The notes: generated by a model from the letters alone, not told the origin. A stretch of 32,817 nt of DNA from Nitriliruptoraceae bacterium (GCA_003558435.1 PWLR01000131.1:1-32817), one strand, 5' to 3'; shown: positions 7,732 to 15,858, counted from the stretch's first letter. A program made the numbers and translations.

Positions 7732-9033
7732 ATGAGAGCCTTCACCCGCCAAGCACGACCCATCGCCGCGGCACTCGCCGCCGGCATGGTGCTCGCCGCC
7801 TGTGGCACCGACGCCACCGACGATGCCGCCGCCGAGGAGCCCGTCGAGGAGCCGGTCGAGGACGAGACCGTGACCGACGAGCCGGTCGAGGAGGAGGAGG
7901 CCGAGACCGAGGACGACCACGACATGGACGAGATGGAGACCGTCGCGGTCGACCTCTCGGCCGAGCAGCTGCGCGCCACGCTCAACCGTCTGTTCCAGGA
8001 GCACGTCTACCTGGCCGGCACCGCGACCGGACAGGCACTCGCCGGCAACGACGAGGCGTTCGAGGCCGCATCCGCCGCCCTGACCGAGGGCAACACCGAG
8101 GACCTCGCCGACCTGATCGGCGCCGTCTACGGCGACGACGTCCGTGAACAGTTCGTCGGCTTCTGGAACAGCCACATCGGCATGTTCGTCGACTACACGG
8201 TCGCCACCGCCGAAGGTGACGAGGCCGCGCAGGACGACGCCGTCGAGCGTCTGCTCGGCTACAGCCAGGAGCTCGCCGACACCTTCGAGACCCTGACCGA
8301 GGGTGAACTGCCGGCTTCAGCCTCGCAGCCCGGTATCGAGATGCACGTCACCACCCTGAAGGCTGCCGTCGACGCCCAGGCCGCCGGCGACGCGGAGCTC
8401 GCGTTCAGCAACCTGCGTGAAGCCGCCCACCACATGGACAACCTGGCCGAGGCGCTCGCCAACGCGATCGCCACGCAGAACGGCCTCGAGGGCGACGCGA
8501 CCTCCGACCTCGCAGGGGTCCAGTCCGAGCTCAACGGTCTGCTCCAGGAGCACGTCTACCTGGCCGGCACGTTCACCGGTGAGGTCCTGACCGGTGGCGA
8601 CAACGTCGAAGCCGCACAGAACGCCCTGATCGGGGGCAACACCGAGGACCTCGCCGACCTGGTGGCCGACGTCTACGGCGAGCGCACCGACCGCGACGAG
8701 TTCGTGCAGTTCTGGAACAGCCACATCCTGATGTTCGTGGCCTACACCGAGGGTGTCGCAGCCGACGACCAGGACGCCAAGGACGCCGCGGTCGCCGACC
8801 TCGTCAGCTACGGCGACGACCTCGCCGCGGCCTTCGAGGAGCTCACCGCCGGTGAACTCCCCGCCAAGGCCTCGACCCCGCTGATCGTGGAGCACGTCAC
8901 CACGCTGCTGCCGGCGATCGACGCCCAGGGCGAAGGTGACTTCACCGCCGCCTACACCGAGCTGCGCACCGCAGCCGGCCACATGGAGATGCTGACCTTC
9001 CCGCTCTTCGACGCGACGGTCGCCTCTCTCTAG
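7732..9033 (+). CDS. Lipoprotein with two copies of a His-containing helical-bundle domain
   Basis: A 433-residue exported lipoprotein. The signal peptide ends in the lipobox LAAC (Cys24), followed by a Glu/Asp-rich linker (about 30-72). Two copies of a roughly 165-residue all-helical domain follow (75-250 and 258-433). Both carry QEHVYLAGT, GNTEDLADL, FWNSHI and HVTTL. The histidines match exactly: H91/H148/H205/H234 and H274/H331/H388/H417, spaced 57, 57 and 29 in both copies. This suggests one metal site per bundle. I recall similar domains in secreted Firmicutes proteins annotated with copper amine oxidase-like domains, but I know of no tested function. ATG 7732 has GAGGA 9 nt upstream. 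The next gene encodes a cupredoxin lipoprotein. Confidence 0.85.
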   Translation: MRAFTRQARPIAAALAAGMVLAACGTDATDDAAAEEPVEEPVEDETVTDEPVEEEEAETEDDHDMDEMETVAVDLSAEQLRATLNRLFQEHVYLAGTATGQALAGNDEAFEAASAALTEGNTEDLADLIGAVYGDDVREQFVGFWNSHIGMFVDYTVATAEGDEAAQDDAVERLLGYSQELADTFETLTEGELPASASQPGIEMHVTTLKAAVDAQAAGDAELAFSNLREAAHHMDNLAEALANAIATQNGLEGDATSDLAGVQSELNGLLQEHVYLAGTFTGEVLTGGDNVEAAQNALIGGNTEDLADLVADVYGERTDRDEFVQFWNSHILMFVAYTEGVAADDQDAKDAAVADLVSYGDDLAAAFEELTAGELPAKASTPLIVEHVTTLLPAIDAQGEGDFTAAYTELRTAAGHMEMLTFPLFDATVASL

Positions 9034-9053
9034 AGGCGCGACCGACACCCGGC

Positions 9054-9092
9054 GGGTGGTGCCCGGCTCCTTCGGGATGCCGGGCACCACCC
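9054..9092 (+). terminator. Long hairpin between the two lipoprotein genes
   Basis: Perfect 14-bp stem (9054-9067 with 9079-9092) and an 11-nt loop, 21 nt after the stop at 9033. There is no T-tract. It may end transcription, or act as a processing/attenuation element setting different levels of the two lipoproteins. Confidence 0.6.
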
Positions 9093-9172
9093 CGTTCGGC
9101 TCGGCCACGCCCCGGTTCCGACCGCACGATCCGACCGCACGACCTGACCGCCGGACCCCCACCACCACCGGT

Positions 9173-9185
9173 GGGGCTTCGCCCC
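9173..9185 (+). other. Small hairpin before the cupredoxin ribosome-binding site
   Basis: GGGGC (9173-9177), 3-nt loop TTC, GCCCC (9181-9185), just upstream of the AGGAG at 9194-9198. It could affect translation; weak evidence. Confidence 0.25.
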
Positions 9186-9205
9186 CGATCCCCAGGAGCT
9201 CGACC

Positions 9206-9664
9206 ATGCGCAGCACCTCCCGCATCCGCACCATCGCCGGCGCCGCGGCGCTCGCGCTCGCCCTCGCCGGGTGCGCCGACGAACGCACGGACACCGCCGA
9301 GGCCGAGGTGGAGGACCCCACCGACCCCGCCGACGAGTCCGACGCCGACACGACCGGCGAGGCGGACACGGCCGGCGAGCCGGAGGCCGACGGCGTCGCC
9401 ACCGACACCGTCGAGGTGCGCAACATCGCCTTCGAGCCCGCCGACATCGAGGTCGAGGTGGGCACCACCGTCACCTGGGTGAACGAGGACATCGTCAACC
9501 ACACCGTGACCTCGGGTCCTGCGGGGGAGCCGGACGGGATGTTCGACGAGCCGCTGTCCAGTGGGGGCGACGACGCCACCATCACCTTCGACGACGCCGG
9601 CACGTTCGACTACTACTGCGACCTGCACCGCAACATGATCGGCAGCGTGACCGTCACCGGCTGA
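9206..9664 (+). CDS. Cupredoxin (plastocyanin/amicyanin-like) lipoprotein
   Basis: A 152-residue exported blue-copper protein. The lipobox LAGC gives lipidated Cys23; an acidic, Thr/Asp/Glu-rich linker (24-66) holds the domain off the membrane; and the cupredoxin domain spans about 67-152. Type 1 copper ligands are visible: His99 in VNHTVTSG, then Cys138, His141 and Met144 in YYCDLHRNM. This is the short CxxHxxM loop of the amicyanin/halocyanin group. It probably carries single electrons or holds copper outside the membrane. ATG 9206 has AGGAG at 9194-9198. It has the same signal-acidic-linker design as the preceding lipoprotein, so a joint function is plausible. Confidence 0.9.
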   Translation: MRSTSRIRTIAGAAALALALAGCADERTDTAEAEVEDPTDPADESDADTTGEADTAGEPEADGVATDTVEVRNIAFEPADIEVEVGTTVTWVNEDIVNHTVTSGPAGEPDGMFDEPLSSGGDDATITFDDAGTFDYYCDLHRNMIGSVTVTG

Positions 9665-9689
9665 ACGCCTGACCCCGGGGGACATTCAG

Positions 9690-9695
9690 TAGCAT
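9690..9695 (+). promoter_or_regulatory. Candidate -10 (TAGCAT)
   Basis: Hexamer 34 nt before GTG 9730 and 79 nt before GTG 9775 of the following hypothetical gene. Confidence 0.3.
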
Positions 9696-9774
9696 CAGCC
9701 GCCGATCGGTCGCGCAGGTTGGCCGGTCGGTGATCCATGATGTCCGGCGGCAGCGTCGGCGAGGACGGACACCG

Positions 9775-10584
9775 GTGGACCACGACGATGCGCCCACGGA
9801 CGCCCGTCGGGCGTCCGACCACCGTGGCCCCGGCCGGCGTCGCGCCGGGTCGGTGCACAACAGCGCCCGCGTCGCGGCCGCGGCCAAGGAAGCGCTCGAC
9901 GGTTTCCAGGGCGTTCCGCGTCACGAGCCTGCGGGCAGCGACACCACGACCCGGGCACCCGGGGTGCGGGTCCTGTTCGAGGCCGCGGGCCCGACGGGGG
10001 AGCGGGCCACCGACGATCCTCCCACCGGGTGGGACAGCGATCCCGCCGAGGCGCTGGACGACGCGGCCGCCGACGCGCCGACGGGCGAACCCCCGGGTCC
10101 GGTATCCCCCGTGTGGAACCCCTTCCGGCAGGCCGCTGCTCCGAGCGTGACGTCGGCTGCGGCGGACACCGTGACCGTCCCGACCGGGCGGCCGACGGGG
10201 CCGCGGATCGTGGGTCTGCACACGCGGGAGAGCTCGACGGACGTGACCGTCATCGCGACCGTCGAGCAGCACGGCCGACGGGCCCACGGGACCTCGGTCG
10301 GCCCGCCCGCGCCATCCGGGCTGCTCGAAGCGGTCGCGGAGGCGACCCTCGCCGCGCTCCGGATGCTCGTGGCCGGCGGGTTCCCCATCACCGTCGAGCA
10401 GGTGGCCCTGGCATCGGACGACGGAACCAGCGTGTCGGTGGAGCTGACGTGGTCGCATCCGCGCGGCCGGCGGCGACTGGTCGGCGAGCGCCCCACCGAT
10501 CGGGATCCGGCTCGCGCGGCGATGCAGGCCACGTTGGACGCCGCGCATCCCTGTCTCCCCGCGCCCGGGGCCGCGGGGTCCTGA
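9775..10584 (+). CDS. Hypothetical protein with disordered N-terminus and compact C-terminal domain
   Basis: About 269 residues. The first 130 or so are rich in Asp, Ala, Pro and Gly with no fold signal. The last 120 (from RIVGLHTRESS) alternate predicted strands and helices, with a VTVIATVEQHGRRAHG strand pair, a long helix (LLEAVAEATLAALRML) and a second strand pair, resembling small ACT-like or LeuA-dimer-like alpha/beta units; I do not recognise a named family. GTG 9775 has GAGG at 9761-9764; an in-frame GTG at 9730 is the alternative. It ends convergently with the GCS2-type ligase gene. Confidence 0.6.
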   Translation: MDHDDAPTDARRASDHRGPGRRRAGSVHNSARVAAAAKEALDGFQGVPRHEPAGSDTTTRAPGVRVLFEAAGPTGERATDDPPTGWDSDPAEALDDAAADAPTGEPPGPVSPVWNPFRQAAAPSVTSAAADTVTVPTGRPTGPRIVGLHTRESSTDVTVIATVEQHGRRAHGTSVGPPAPSGLLEAVAEATLAALRMLVAGGFPITVEQVALASDDGTSVSVELTWSHPRGRRRLVGERPTDRDPARAAMQATLDAAHPCLPAPGAAGS

Positions 10585-10621
10585 CGGGCCGTTCGATCCG
10601 CGCCGCCGTCACCGCCTCGGG

Positions 10622-12100
10622 TCAGGGGAGGTCCCAGGTGTGCACGGGCTCGTTGGAGCGCATGCCCTCGAGGTACCGCCGGGTCATCTCGACCAGCGCA
10701 TCGTCGCGTTCCAGGTCGCCGTCGTCGTACAACGAACGGAAGGTCTCGACCTGCCAGTTCGCCCCGGTGCGACGCTTCAGCGCCCGCTGCTCGATGATGC
10801 CGAGGTAGCGGTCCCGGTCGAGAGGGTCGATGCCCCAGGCATCCAGGCCCGTGTGCGCGAGCGGCAACAGGGTGCGCAGGATCAGCTCGCTGGCCGGCAC
10901 GGTGCCGACCCCCGGCCAGAACAGTTCGGCGGTGATGCCTTCGCGTGCGGCGCTGAAGAAGTTGTCCTGGGCGGCGACGAAGGACAGCTGCTTGTGGATG
11001 GGCGGGTCGAGTTCCGCGAGCGCCCGCACGAGCCCGTAGTAGAACGCGGCGTTGGCGACGGTGTCCACCATCGTGGGGCCGGCGGGCAGGACCCGGCTCT
11101 CGACCCTCAGGTGCGGCTTGCCGCGGGCGACCGCGTAGATCGGTCGGTTCCAACGCCAGATGGTGCCGTTGTGCAGGACCAGTTCCGGCAGGTGTGGGAT
11201 GCCGCCGCTCTCCATGATCGCTTCCGGGTCCTCCTCGTCGACCAACGGCAGGAGGGCCGGGAAGTAGCGCACGTTCTCGTCGAACAGGTCGGTGACGTCC
11301 TTGATCCACTTCTCACCGAACCAGACGCGGGGCCGCACCCCCTGAGCGGTGAGTTCCTCGGAACGGGTGTCGATGGTCTGCTGGAACAGGGCGATGCGCG
11401 TCTCGCGCCAGAGTTCCTTGCCGAGCAGGAACGGCGAGTTGGCGCCGACGGCGACCTGTGCGGCGGACGCCGCCTGGGCCGCGTTCCACACGTCGGCGAA
11501 CCCGTCGGGGGTGACCTGCAGGTGGAGCTGCACCGAGGTCGCCGCCGCCTCCATGACGATCGACGACGCGTGCAGCGAGAGCCGCTCCGTACCCTCGATC
11601 TCCAGCAGCAGGTCCTCGCCCCGCGCCTCCAGGACCTGCTCGTTCAGCAGGTGGTAGCGGGGGCTGGCCGACATGTTCTGGATCGTGACGTGCAGGTTCT
11701 TGAGCGTCGGGATGATCCCGACCATCGCGACGTGGGCACCCAGTTCCTCCGCTCGCCGGTCGGCGTGCTCGAACGAGGTCTGGAGTTCCTCCTCGATCTC
11801 GCGGAAGACCGTGCCGATGATCTTGTGGGGCGCGAGGTTGAACTCGATGTTGAACTGGGCGAGTTCGGTCTGGAAGTCCTCGGATTCGATGCGTTCGAGC
11901 AGTTCCGCGTTCATCATCGTCGGCGCACCCTCACCGTCGACCACGTAGAACTCCACCTCCACACCGATGAGTTTGCGCCCCCGCTCGAACCGATCGTCGG
12001 CCAGCATCCGGCGCAGGACGGCGAGGTCGCGCTTCACTTTCTCCCGGTAGCGTTGCCGGTCCTCGCGGGTGAACCTGACCTCGTCGATCTCTCGGCCCAC
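10622..12100 (-). CDS. GCS2-type carboxylate-amine (glutamate-cysteine) ligase family protein
   Basis: A 492-residue member of the glutamate-cysteine ligase GCS2 (PF04107-like) superfamily, which joins an amino acid to a carboxylate with ATP. The N-terminus begins VGREIDEVRF; GVEVEFYVVD at 46-55 holds the Glu-x-Glu of the ATP/Mg site; further conserved stretches are ATSVQLHLQV (187-196), VGANSPFLLGK (218-228) and HLRVESRVLPAGP. GTG 12100 is chosen because GAGG lies 5 nt upstream; the open frame continues far upstream only as a shadow of other genes. Actinobacteria use mycothiol, so a substrate other than glutamate plus cysteine for glutathione, or an EgtA-like role in ergothioneine synthesis, should be considered. 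Transcribed alone, divergent from the GNAT gene. Confidence 0.75.
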   Translation of the reverse strand: MGREIDEVRFTREDRQRYREKVKRDLAVLRRMLADDRFERGRKLIGVEVEFYVVDGEGAPTMMNAELLERIESEDFQTELAQFNIEFNLAPHKIIGTVFREIEEELQTSFEHADRRAEELGAHVAMVGIIPTLKNLHVTIQNMSASPRYHLLNEQVLEARGEDLLLEIEGTERLSLHASSIVMEAAATSVQLHLQVTPDGFADVWNAAQAASAAQVAVGANSPFLLGKELWRETRIALFQQTIDTRSEELTAQGVRPRVWFGEKWIKDVTDLFDENVRYFPALLPLVDEEDPEAIMESGGIPHLPELVLHNGTIWRWNRPIYAVARGKPHLRVESRVLPAGPTMVDTVANAAFYYGLVRALAELDPPIHKQLSFVAAQDNFFSAAREGITAELFWPGVGTVPASELILRTLLPLAHTGLDAWGIDPLDRDRYLGIIEQRALKRRTGANWQVETFRSLYDDGDLERDDALVEMTRRYLEGMRSNEPVHTWDLP

Positions 12101-12128
12101 GTCATCCTCGTAGCGTCGCGGTCCAGTG

Positions 12129-12134
12129 AGCGTA
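12129..12134 (-). promoter_or_regulatory. Candidate -10 (TACGCT, minus strand) for the GCS2-type gene
   Basis: Reads TACGCT on the minus strand, 28 nt before GTG 12100, in the divergent gap. Confidence 0.35.
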
Positions 12135-12174
12135 GGCCCCACGTCGGCGACAGGTGAGGATGTCACCCTGCGGC

Positions 12175-12180
12175 TACGGT
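12175..12180 (+). promoter_or_regulatory. Candidate -10 (TACGGT) for the GNAT gene
   Basis: Hexamer 25 nt before ATG 12206. Confidence 0.4.
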
Positions 12181-12205
12181 CACATGACCGTGATCTGGAG
12201 GACCG

Positions 12206-12748
12206 ATGTACCATGTCCCATCTTCCCGCGACCAGTTCGGCGGCACCGCGATGAGTGGCATCCTCCTTCGTGCCATCGAGACCGCCGATCTGCGTCCGGT
12301 GGCGGCGCTCAACGACCGCGAGGTGCCACGCGTGAGCCCGCTGGGGGTCCACGGGCTCCGCGACCAGCTCCCGAGGTGCGATGTCGCACTGGTCGCGGTC
12401 GAGGACGATGCGATCGTCGGGTTCGTCCTCGCCCTGGCCCCGGGCGTCGACTACCCCAGCATGAACTACCGGTGGTTCGAGCAGCGGGGGACCGACCACC
12501 TCTACGTCGACCGGGTCGTGGTGGCGACCGCGCACCGGCAGCGCGGCATCGCTCGGATGCTCTACGACGCGGTCGAGGCTCGCGCCCGCGAGACCAGCCG
12601 TGCCGAGGTCACCTGCGAGGTCAACATCCGCCCGCCCAACCCCACGTCGATGACCTTCCACCTGGGCCGTGGTTTCGTCGAGGTGGGACGCCAGGACACC
12701 ACCGGCGGCGCGCTCACGGTCGCGATGCTGGCGCTGCCGCTCACCTGA
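12206..12748 (+). CDS. GNAT family N-acetyltransferase (COG3818-like)
   Basis: A 180-residue acetyl-CoA-dependent acetyltransferase. The core is DHLYVDRVVV (97-106), followed by the CoA pyrophosphate-binding loop RQRGIA (111-116) and a helix. The YPSMNYRWF segment (83-91) and NIRPPNPTSMTFHLGRGF (140-157) fit the COG3818 group; its substrate is unknown. ATG 12206 follows GGAGG (12197-12201) at only 4 nt; ATG 12251 (MSGILLRAIE) is a good alternative that would remove 15 residues with no fold role. A hairpin lies after the stop. Confidence 0.8.
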   Translation: MYHVPSSRDQFGGTAMSGILLRAIETADLRPVAALNDREVPRVSPLGVHGLRDQLPRCDVALVAVEDDAIVGFVLALAPGVDYPSMNYRWFEQRGTDHLYVDRVVVATAHRQRGIARMLYDAVEARARETSRAEVTCEVNIRPPNPTSMTFHLGRGFVEVGRQDTTGGALTVAMLALPLT

Positions 12749-12755
12749 CCCGCAG

Positions 12756-12771
12756 CGCGTGCGGCCACGCG
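12756..12771 (+). terminator. Short hairpin after the GNAT gene
   Basis: CGCGTG (12756-12761), loop CGGC, CACGCG (12766-12771), 8 nt after the stop; no T-tract. Confidence 0.4.
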
Positions 12772-12819
12772 TGCCGGGCGGTGGGTCGTGCCCTCGGGAG
12801 GGTGCCCGGGCCGTGACGC

Positions 12820-12825
12820 TACCTT
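12820..12825 (+). promoter_or_regulatory. Candidate -10 (TACCTT) for pdxH
   Basis: Hexamer 34 nt before GTG 12860. Confidence 0.4.
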
Positions 12826-12859
12826 CCCGGCGAGCGACCGAGCCGACAGGAGCGTGTCC

Positions 12860-13498
12860 GTGGAACGACTGGATCACCCACGCCACGACTACCGGCAGGG
12901 GGCGCTCTCCGAGCAGGACGTGGACCCCGACCCGCTCGTGCAGTTGCGTCGCTGGCTGGACGAGGCCATCGCCGCGGAGCTCGACGAACCGACCGCCATC
13001 ACCCTGGCCACGGTGGATGCCTCGGGTATGCCCGATGCACGGGTCGTGCTGCTGCGCGGGATGGACGAGCGCGGGGTGTGGTGGTTCACCAACCGTCGGT
13101 CCGCCAAGGGCCGGCAGGTCGCGGCGAACCCGGTGGCCGCACTCGTGGCGCACTGGCAGCCGATGGAGCGGCAGGTCCGGCTCCGCGGCCGGGTCGAGCT
13201 GCTGTCGGATGCGGAGTCGGACGCCTACTTCGCCTCCCGACCGCGGGCCTCCCGGTTGGGCGCATGGGCCTCCGACCAGTCGGCGCCGATCGCCGACCGG
13301 GACGCCCTGGAGCGGCACGTGGCCGGGGTCGAGGCCCGTTTCGAGGGACGCGAGGTGCCCCGCCCCGATCACTGGGGCGGTTACCTGCTGCGCCCCGACA
13401 CCGTCGAGTTCTGGCAGGGCCGTCCGGCCCGCCTGCACGACCGGCTGGTCTACACGCGCGCGGACGCCGGCTGGGCCCTCGAGCGTCGCCAGCCTTGA
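12860..13498 (+). CDS. pdxH: Pyridoxamine/pyridoxine 5'-phosphate oxidase
   Basis: FMN enzyme that oxidises pyridoxine or pyridoxamine 5'-phosphate to pyridoxal 5'-phosphate in the salvage pathway. At 212 residues it has the family length. The FMN-binding stretch ARVVLLRGMDERGVWWFTN is at 60-78, and the C-terminal PdxH signature EFWQGRPARLHDR at 183-195 holds Arg191 and His193 for substrate binding. GTG 12860 is preferred because AGGAG at 12848-12852 is 7 nt away; GTG 12854 is only 1 nt from it. A hairpin begins directly after the stop. It is a single-gene unit with no vitamin B6 partner nearby. Confidence 0.93.
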   Translation: MERLDHPRHDYRQGALSEQDVDPDPLVQLRRWLDEAIAAELDEPTAITLATVDASGMPDARVVLLRGMDERGVWWFTNRRSAKGRQVAANPVAALVAHWQPMERQVRLRGRVELLSDAESDAYFASRPRASRLGAWASDQSAPIADRDALERHVAGVEARFEGREVPRPDHWGGYLLRPDTVEFWQGRPARLHDRLVYTRADAGWALERRQP

Positions 13499-13516
13499 GT
13501 CGGGCCCTTGCCCGAC
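13499..13516 (+). terminator. Hairpin directly after pdxH
   Basis: GTCGGGC (13499-13505), loop CCTT, GCCCGAC (13510-13516). It begins at the base after the pdxH stop and abuts the candidate -10 of the next gene. Confidence 0.5.
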
Positions 13517-13522
13517 TACGGT
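13517..13522 (+). promoter_or_regulatory. Candidate -10 (TACGGT) for the APC permease gene
   Basis: Hexamer 60 nt before ATG 13583, immediately after the pdxH hairpin. Confidence 0.35.
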
Positions 13523-13582
13523 GGCGCGCCCCGGCGGGGCCCATCCGGCCTACGGCTCACGATCCCATCGCTCAGGAGTGAC

Positions 13583-15730
13583 ATGGCCGAGGTCGAAGGC
13601 GGCAGCGCCCGGCTCGAGAAGAAGCTCGGGTTGCTGGACGTCTACGCCATCTGCACCGGGGCGATGTTCGCCTCCGGGTTCTTCCTGCTGCCGGGCATCG
13701 CGGCCGCCAACGCCGGGCCGGCCGTCATCCTCGCCTACCTGGTGTCGAGCCTGCTGATGGTCCCGGCGATGTACTCGATCGCGGAGCTGTCGAGTGCGAT
13801 GCCGCGTGCGGCCGGCACCTACTTCTTCATCCACCGCAGCATGGGTCCGTTGGCGGGCACGGTCGGTGGGCTGGGTGCCTGGCTGGTGTTGGTGGCCAAG
13901 AGTGCGTTCGCGTTGGTCGGGATGGGTGCCTACCTGGCGTTGTTCTTCGACGTGCCGGTCCAGCCGCTGGCGGTCGCGCTCACCGTGGCGTTCGGGTTGC
14001 TCAACGTCTTCGGTGCCAAGGAGACCGCCAAGCTGCAGGTGTGGTTGGTGGTGACGCTGGTCTCGATCATGATCTTCTTCATCGTGGCGGGGGTGATCGA
14101 CATCCTCGGCACGGGTGAGGACCTGGCGGGCGACTTCGTGCCGTTCTTCCCGTTCGGGGTGGAGGGGCTGGTCTCGACGATCGGGTTGGTGTTCATCTCC
14201 TACGCGGGGTTGACGAAGGTGTCGTCCGCGGCCGAGGAGATCCGCGACCTCGACCGCAACCTGCCGCTCGGCATGATCCTCGCCCTGCTCACGGTCGGGG
14301 TCATCTACACGGCGGGTGTGGCGATCCTGGTCGCGGTCATCCCGAGCGGCGAGTTGGCCCAGGACCTCACCCCGGTCGCCAGCGCGGCCGAGCGCATCTT
14401 CACGTGGTTGCCGGGAGGTCTCGGGGTGGGGCTGATCGTGGTGGCCGCGGTCGCCGCGTTCGCCTCGACCGGCAACGCCGGGATCCTGACCGCGTCGCGC
14501 TACCCGTTGGCGATGGCGCGCGACCGGCTGCTGTGGAGCGGGTTCGACCGGCTGGGTCGCTTCGGTACGCCGACGCTGGCCGTGACGGTGACCTGCGGGC
14601 TGATGATCGCGCTCATCCTGTTCCTCGACGTCGAACGCCTCGCGAGCCTCGGCAGCGCCTTCCTGCTGCTGTTGTTCGGCCTGATCAACATCTCGGTCAT
14701 CCTGATGCGCGAGGGACGGCTGTCGTCCTACGCGCCCGGGTACCGCTCGCCGTGGTACCCGTGGATGCAGATCGTGGGAGCGGTCAGCACGATAGGGCTC
14801 ATCTTCACCCTCGGCACCTTCTACGTGGTGTTCATCCTCGCGATCATCGTGCTCTCCTACATCTGGTACCGCCTCTACGTCCGCACACGGGTGTCCAACC
14901 GGGCGGCGCTGTACGGGCTGCTCGCCCGGCTCGGCGAGCAGCACGACGAGGGCGTCGACGCGGAGCTCTGGGGCATCCTGCAGGAGCGCGGTGCCGAGGA
15001 AGAGGACTCGTTCGACGAGTTGGTCGCGCGGGCCCGCGTCATCGAGATCCCCGACAAGTCGGATCTCGATGAGGTCCTGACCCGGGTGGCGGGCTCGCTG
15101 CGCGCCCAGCTCGAACGGCCGCTGGAGGACATCGACGAGGCGATCCGTGTGGCCGCCGCGCGCGGTGTGATCCCCGACGGCGCACCGGCAGCGGTCTACG
15201 ACCTGTTCCGCGACGATCTGGAACGTCCCGAGGTCGTGCTCGTTCGCGCCCGGCGAGGCGTGCGGGTCGGCGGGGGACGGCGGTTCCCGGGAAGCGCCGA
15301 CAACGGCGACGAGGGCGACAACCAACACCATGGCGGGAGCGGGCCGCTGGTCCACGCACTGATCTTCCTGCTGAGCCCGGAGGGACGCCTCACCCAGCAC
15401 CTGCGTCTGCTCGCGCAGTTGGTGACGATGGTCGAGGACGAGGAGTTCCCGCGGTTGTGGCGGCAGGCCCACGACGACCAGACCCTGCTGGAGACGTTGC
15501 TGCGCAACGAGCGTTTCGCCTCCCTGGTGGTCGGTTCCAAGGGGCCCCCGGAGCACATGGTCAACCAACGCCTGCGTGACGTCGACTTCCCGGGCAACAC
15601 GCTGGTCGCGCTCGTGCGGCGGGGTGACCAGACGATCGTGCCGAGCGGTGAGACGCTGTTGCGCGCAGGTGACCGGATCACCGTGATCGGCGCACCGGAG
15701 GACGTCGCGAAACTCCAAGGGCGGCGCTGA
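13583..15730 (+). CDS. APC-family amino acid permease fused to EIIA-like and RCK_C (TrkA-C) domains
   Basis: A 715-residue inner-membrane permease. Residues 1-435 form a 12-helix APC transporter, with the usual first-helix segment ICTGAMFASGFFLLPG at 23-38 and SYAGLTKVSSAAEEIRDLDR at 206-225. The cytoplasmic part has a helical linker (440-485), then a domain like PTS EIIA type 2 (about 485-650; ALIFLLSPEGRLTQHLRLLAQL is the clearest part), then an RCK_C domain (655-712; FPGNTLVALVRRGDQTIVPSGE, AGDRITVIG). The EIIA phosphoryl His (normally in AIPHTR) is not present; the spot reads RRGVRVGGGRRF and continues into a Gly/Asp/His-rich insert. The domains therefore look like ligand-sensing or gating modules rather than phosphocarriers. 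ATG 13583 has AGGAG 4 nt away. A decayed copy of its C-terminus lies downstream. Confidence 0.88.
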   Translation: MAEVEGGSARLEKKLGLLDVYAICTGAMFASGFFLLPGIAAANAGPAVILAYLVSSLLMVPAMYSIAELSSAMPRAAGTYFFIHRSMGPLAGTVGGLGAWLVLVAKSAFALVGMGAYLALFFDVPVQPLAVALTVAFGLLNVFGAKETAKLQVWLVVTLVSIMIFFIVAGVIDILGTGEDLAGDFVPFFPFGVEGLVSTIGLVFISYAGLTKVSSAAEEIRDLDRNLPLGMILALLTVGVIYTAGVAILVAVIPSGELAQDLTPVASAAERIFTWLPGGLGVGLIVVAAVAAFASTGNAGILTASRYPLAMARDRLLWSGFDRLGRFGTPTLAVTVTCGLMIALILFLDVERLASLGSAFLLLLFGLINISVILMREGRLSSYAPGYRSPWYPWMQIVGAVSTIGLIFTLGTFYVVFILAIIVLSYIWYRLYVRTRVSNRAALYGLLARLGEQHDEGVDAELWGILQERGAEEEDSFDELVARARVIEIPDKSDLDEVLTRVAGSLRAQLERPLEDIDEAIRVAAARGVIPDGAPAAVYDLFRDDLERPEVVLVRARRGVRVGGGRRFPGSADNGDEGDNQHHGGSGPLVHALIFLLSPEGRLTQHLRLLAQLVTMVEDEEFPRLWRQAHDDQTLLETLLRNERFASLVVGSKGPPEHMVNQRLRDVDFPGNTLVALVRRGDQTIVPSGETLLRAGDRITVIGAPEDVAKLQGRR

Positions 15731-15817
15731 AGCCCGTGCTCGCGGGGGCGCTCCCGTAGGCCGTGGTCCGGTGGCTCGTCGGCCACGCCCGGCAGGGGCC
15801 GGCCCACACGCCTTGGT

Positions 15818-15823
15818 TACCGT
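15818..15823 (+). promoter_or_regulatory. Candidate relic -10 (TACCGT) before the pseudogene
   Basis: Hexamer about 40 nt before the first recognisable codons of the remnant at 15859. It may be the promoter of the ancestral gene. Confidence 0.2.
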
Positions 15824-15858
15824 TGCGCCCTTCGGCGACGGAGTCGGATGAGTCGGGC

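Noticed and set aside
10622-13438. A 938-codon fusion of the GCS2-type ligase with an upstream domain
   Set aside because: The upstream half is antisense to pdxH and the GNAT gene and has no fold-like text; GTG 12100 with its GAGG site is a good start.
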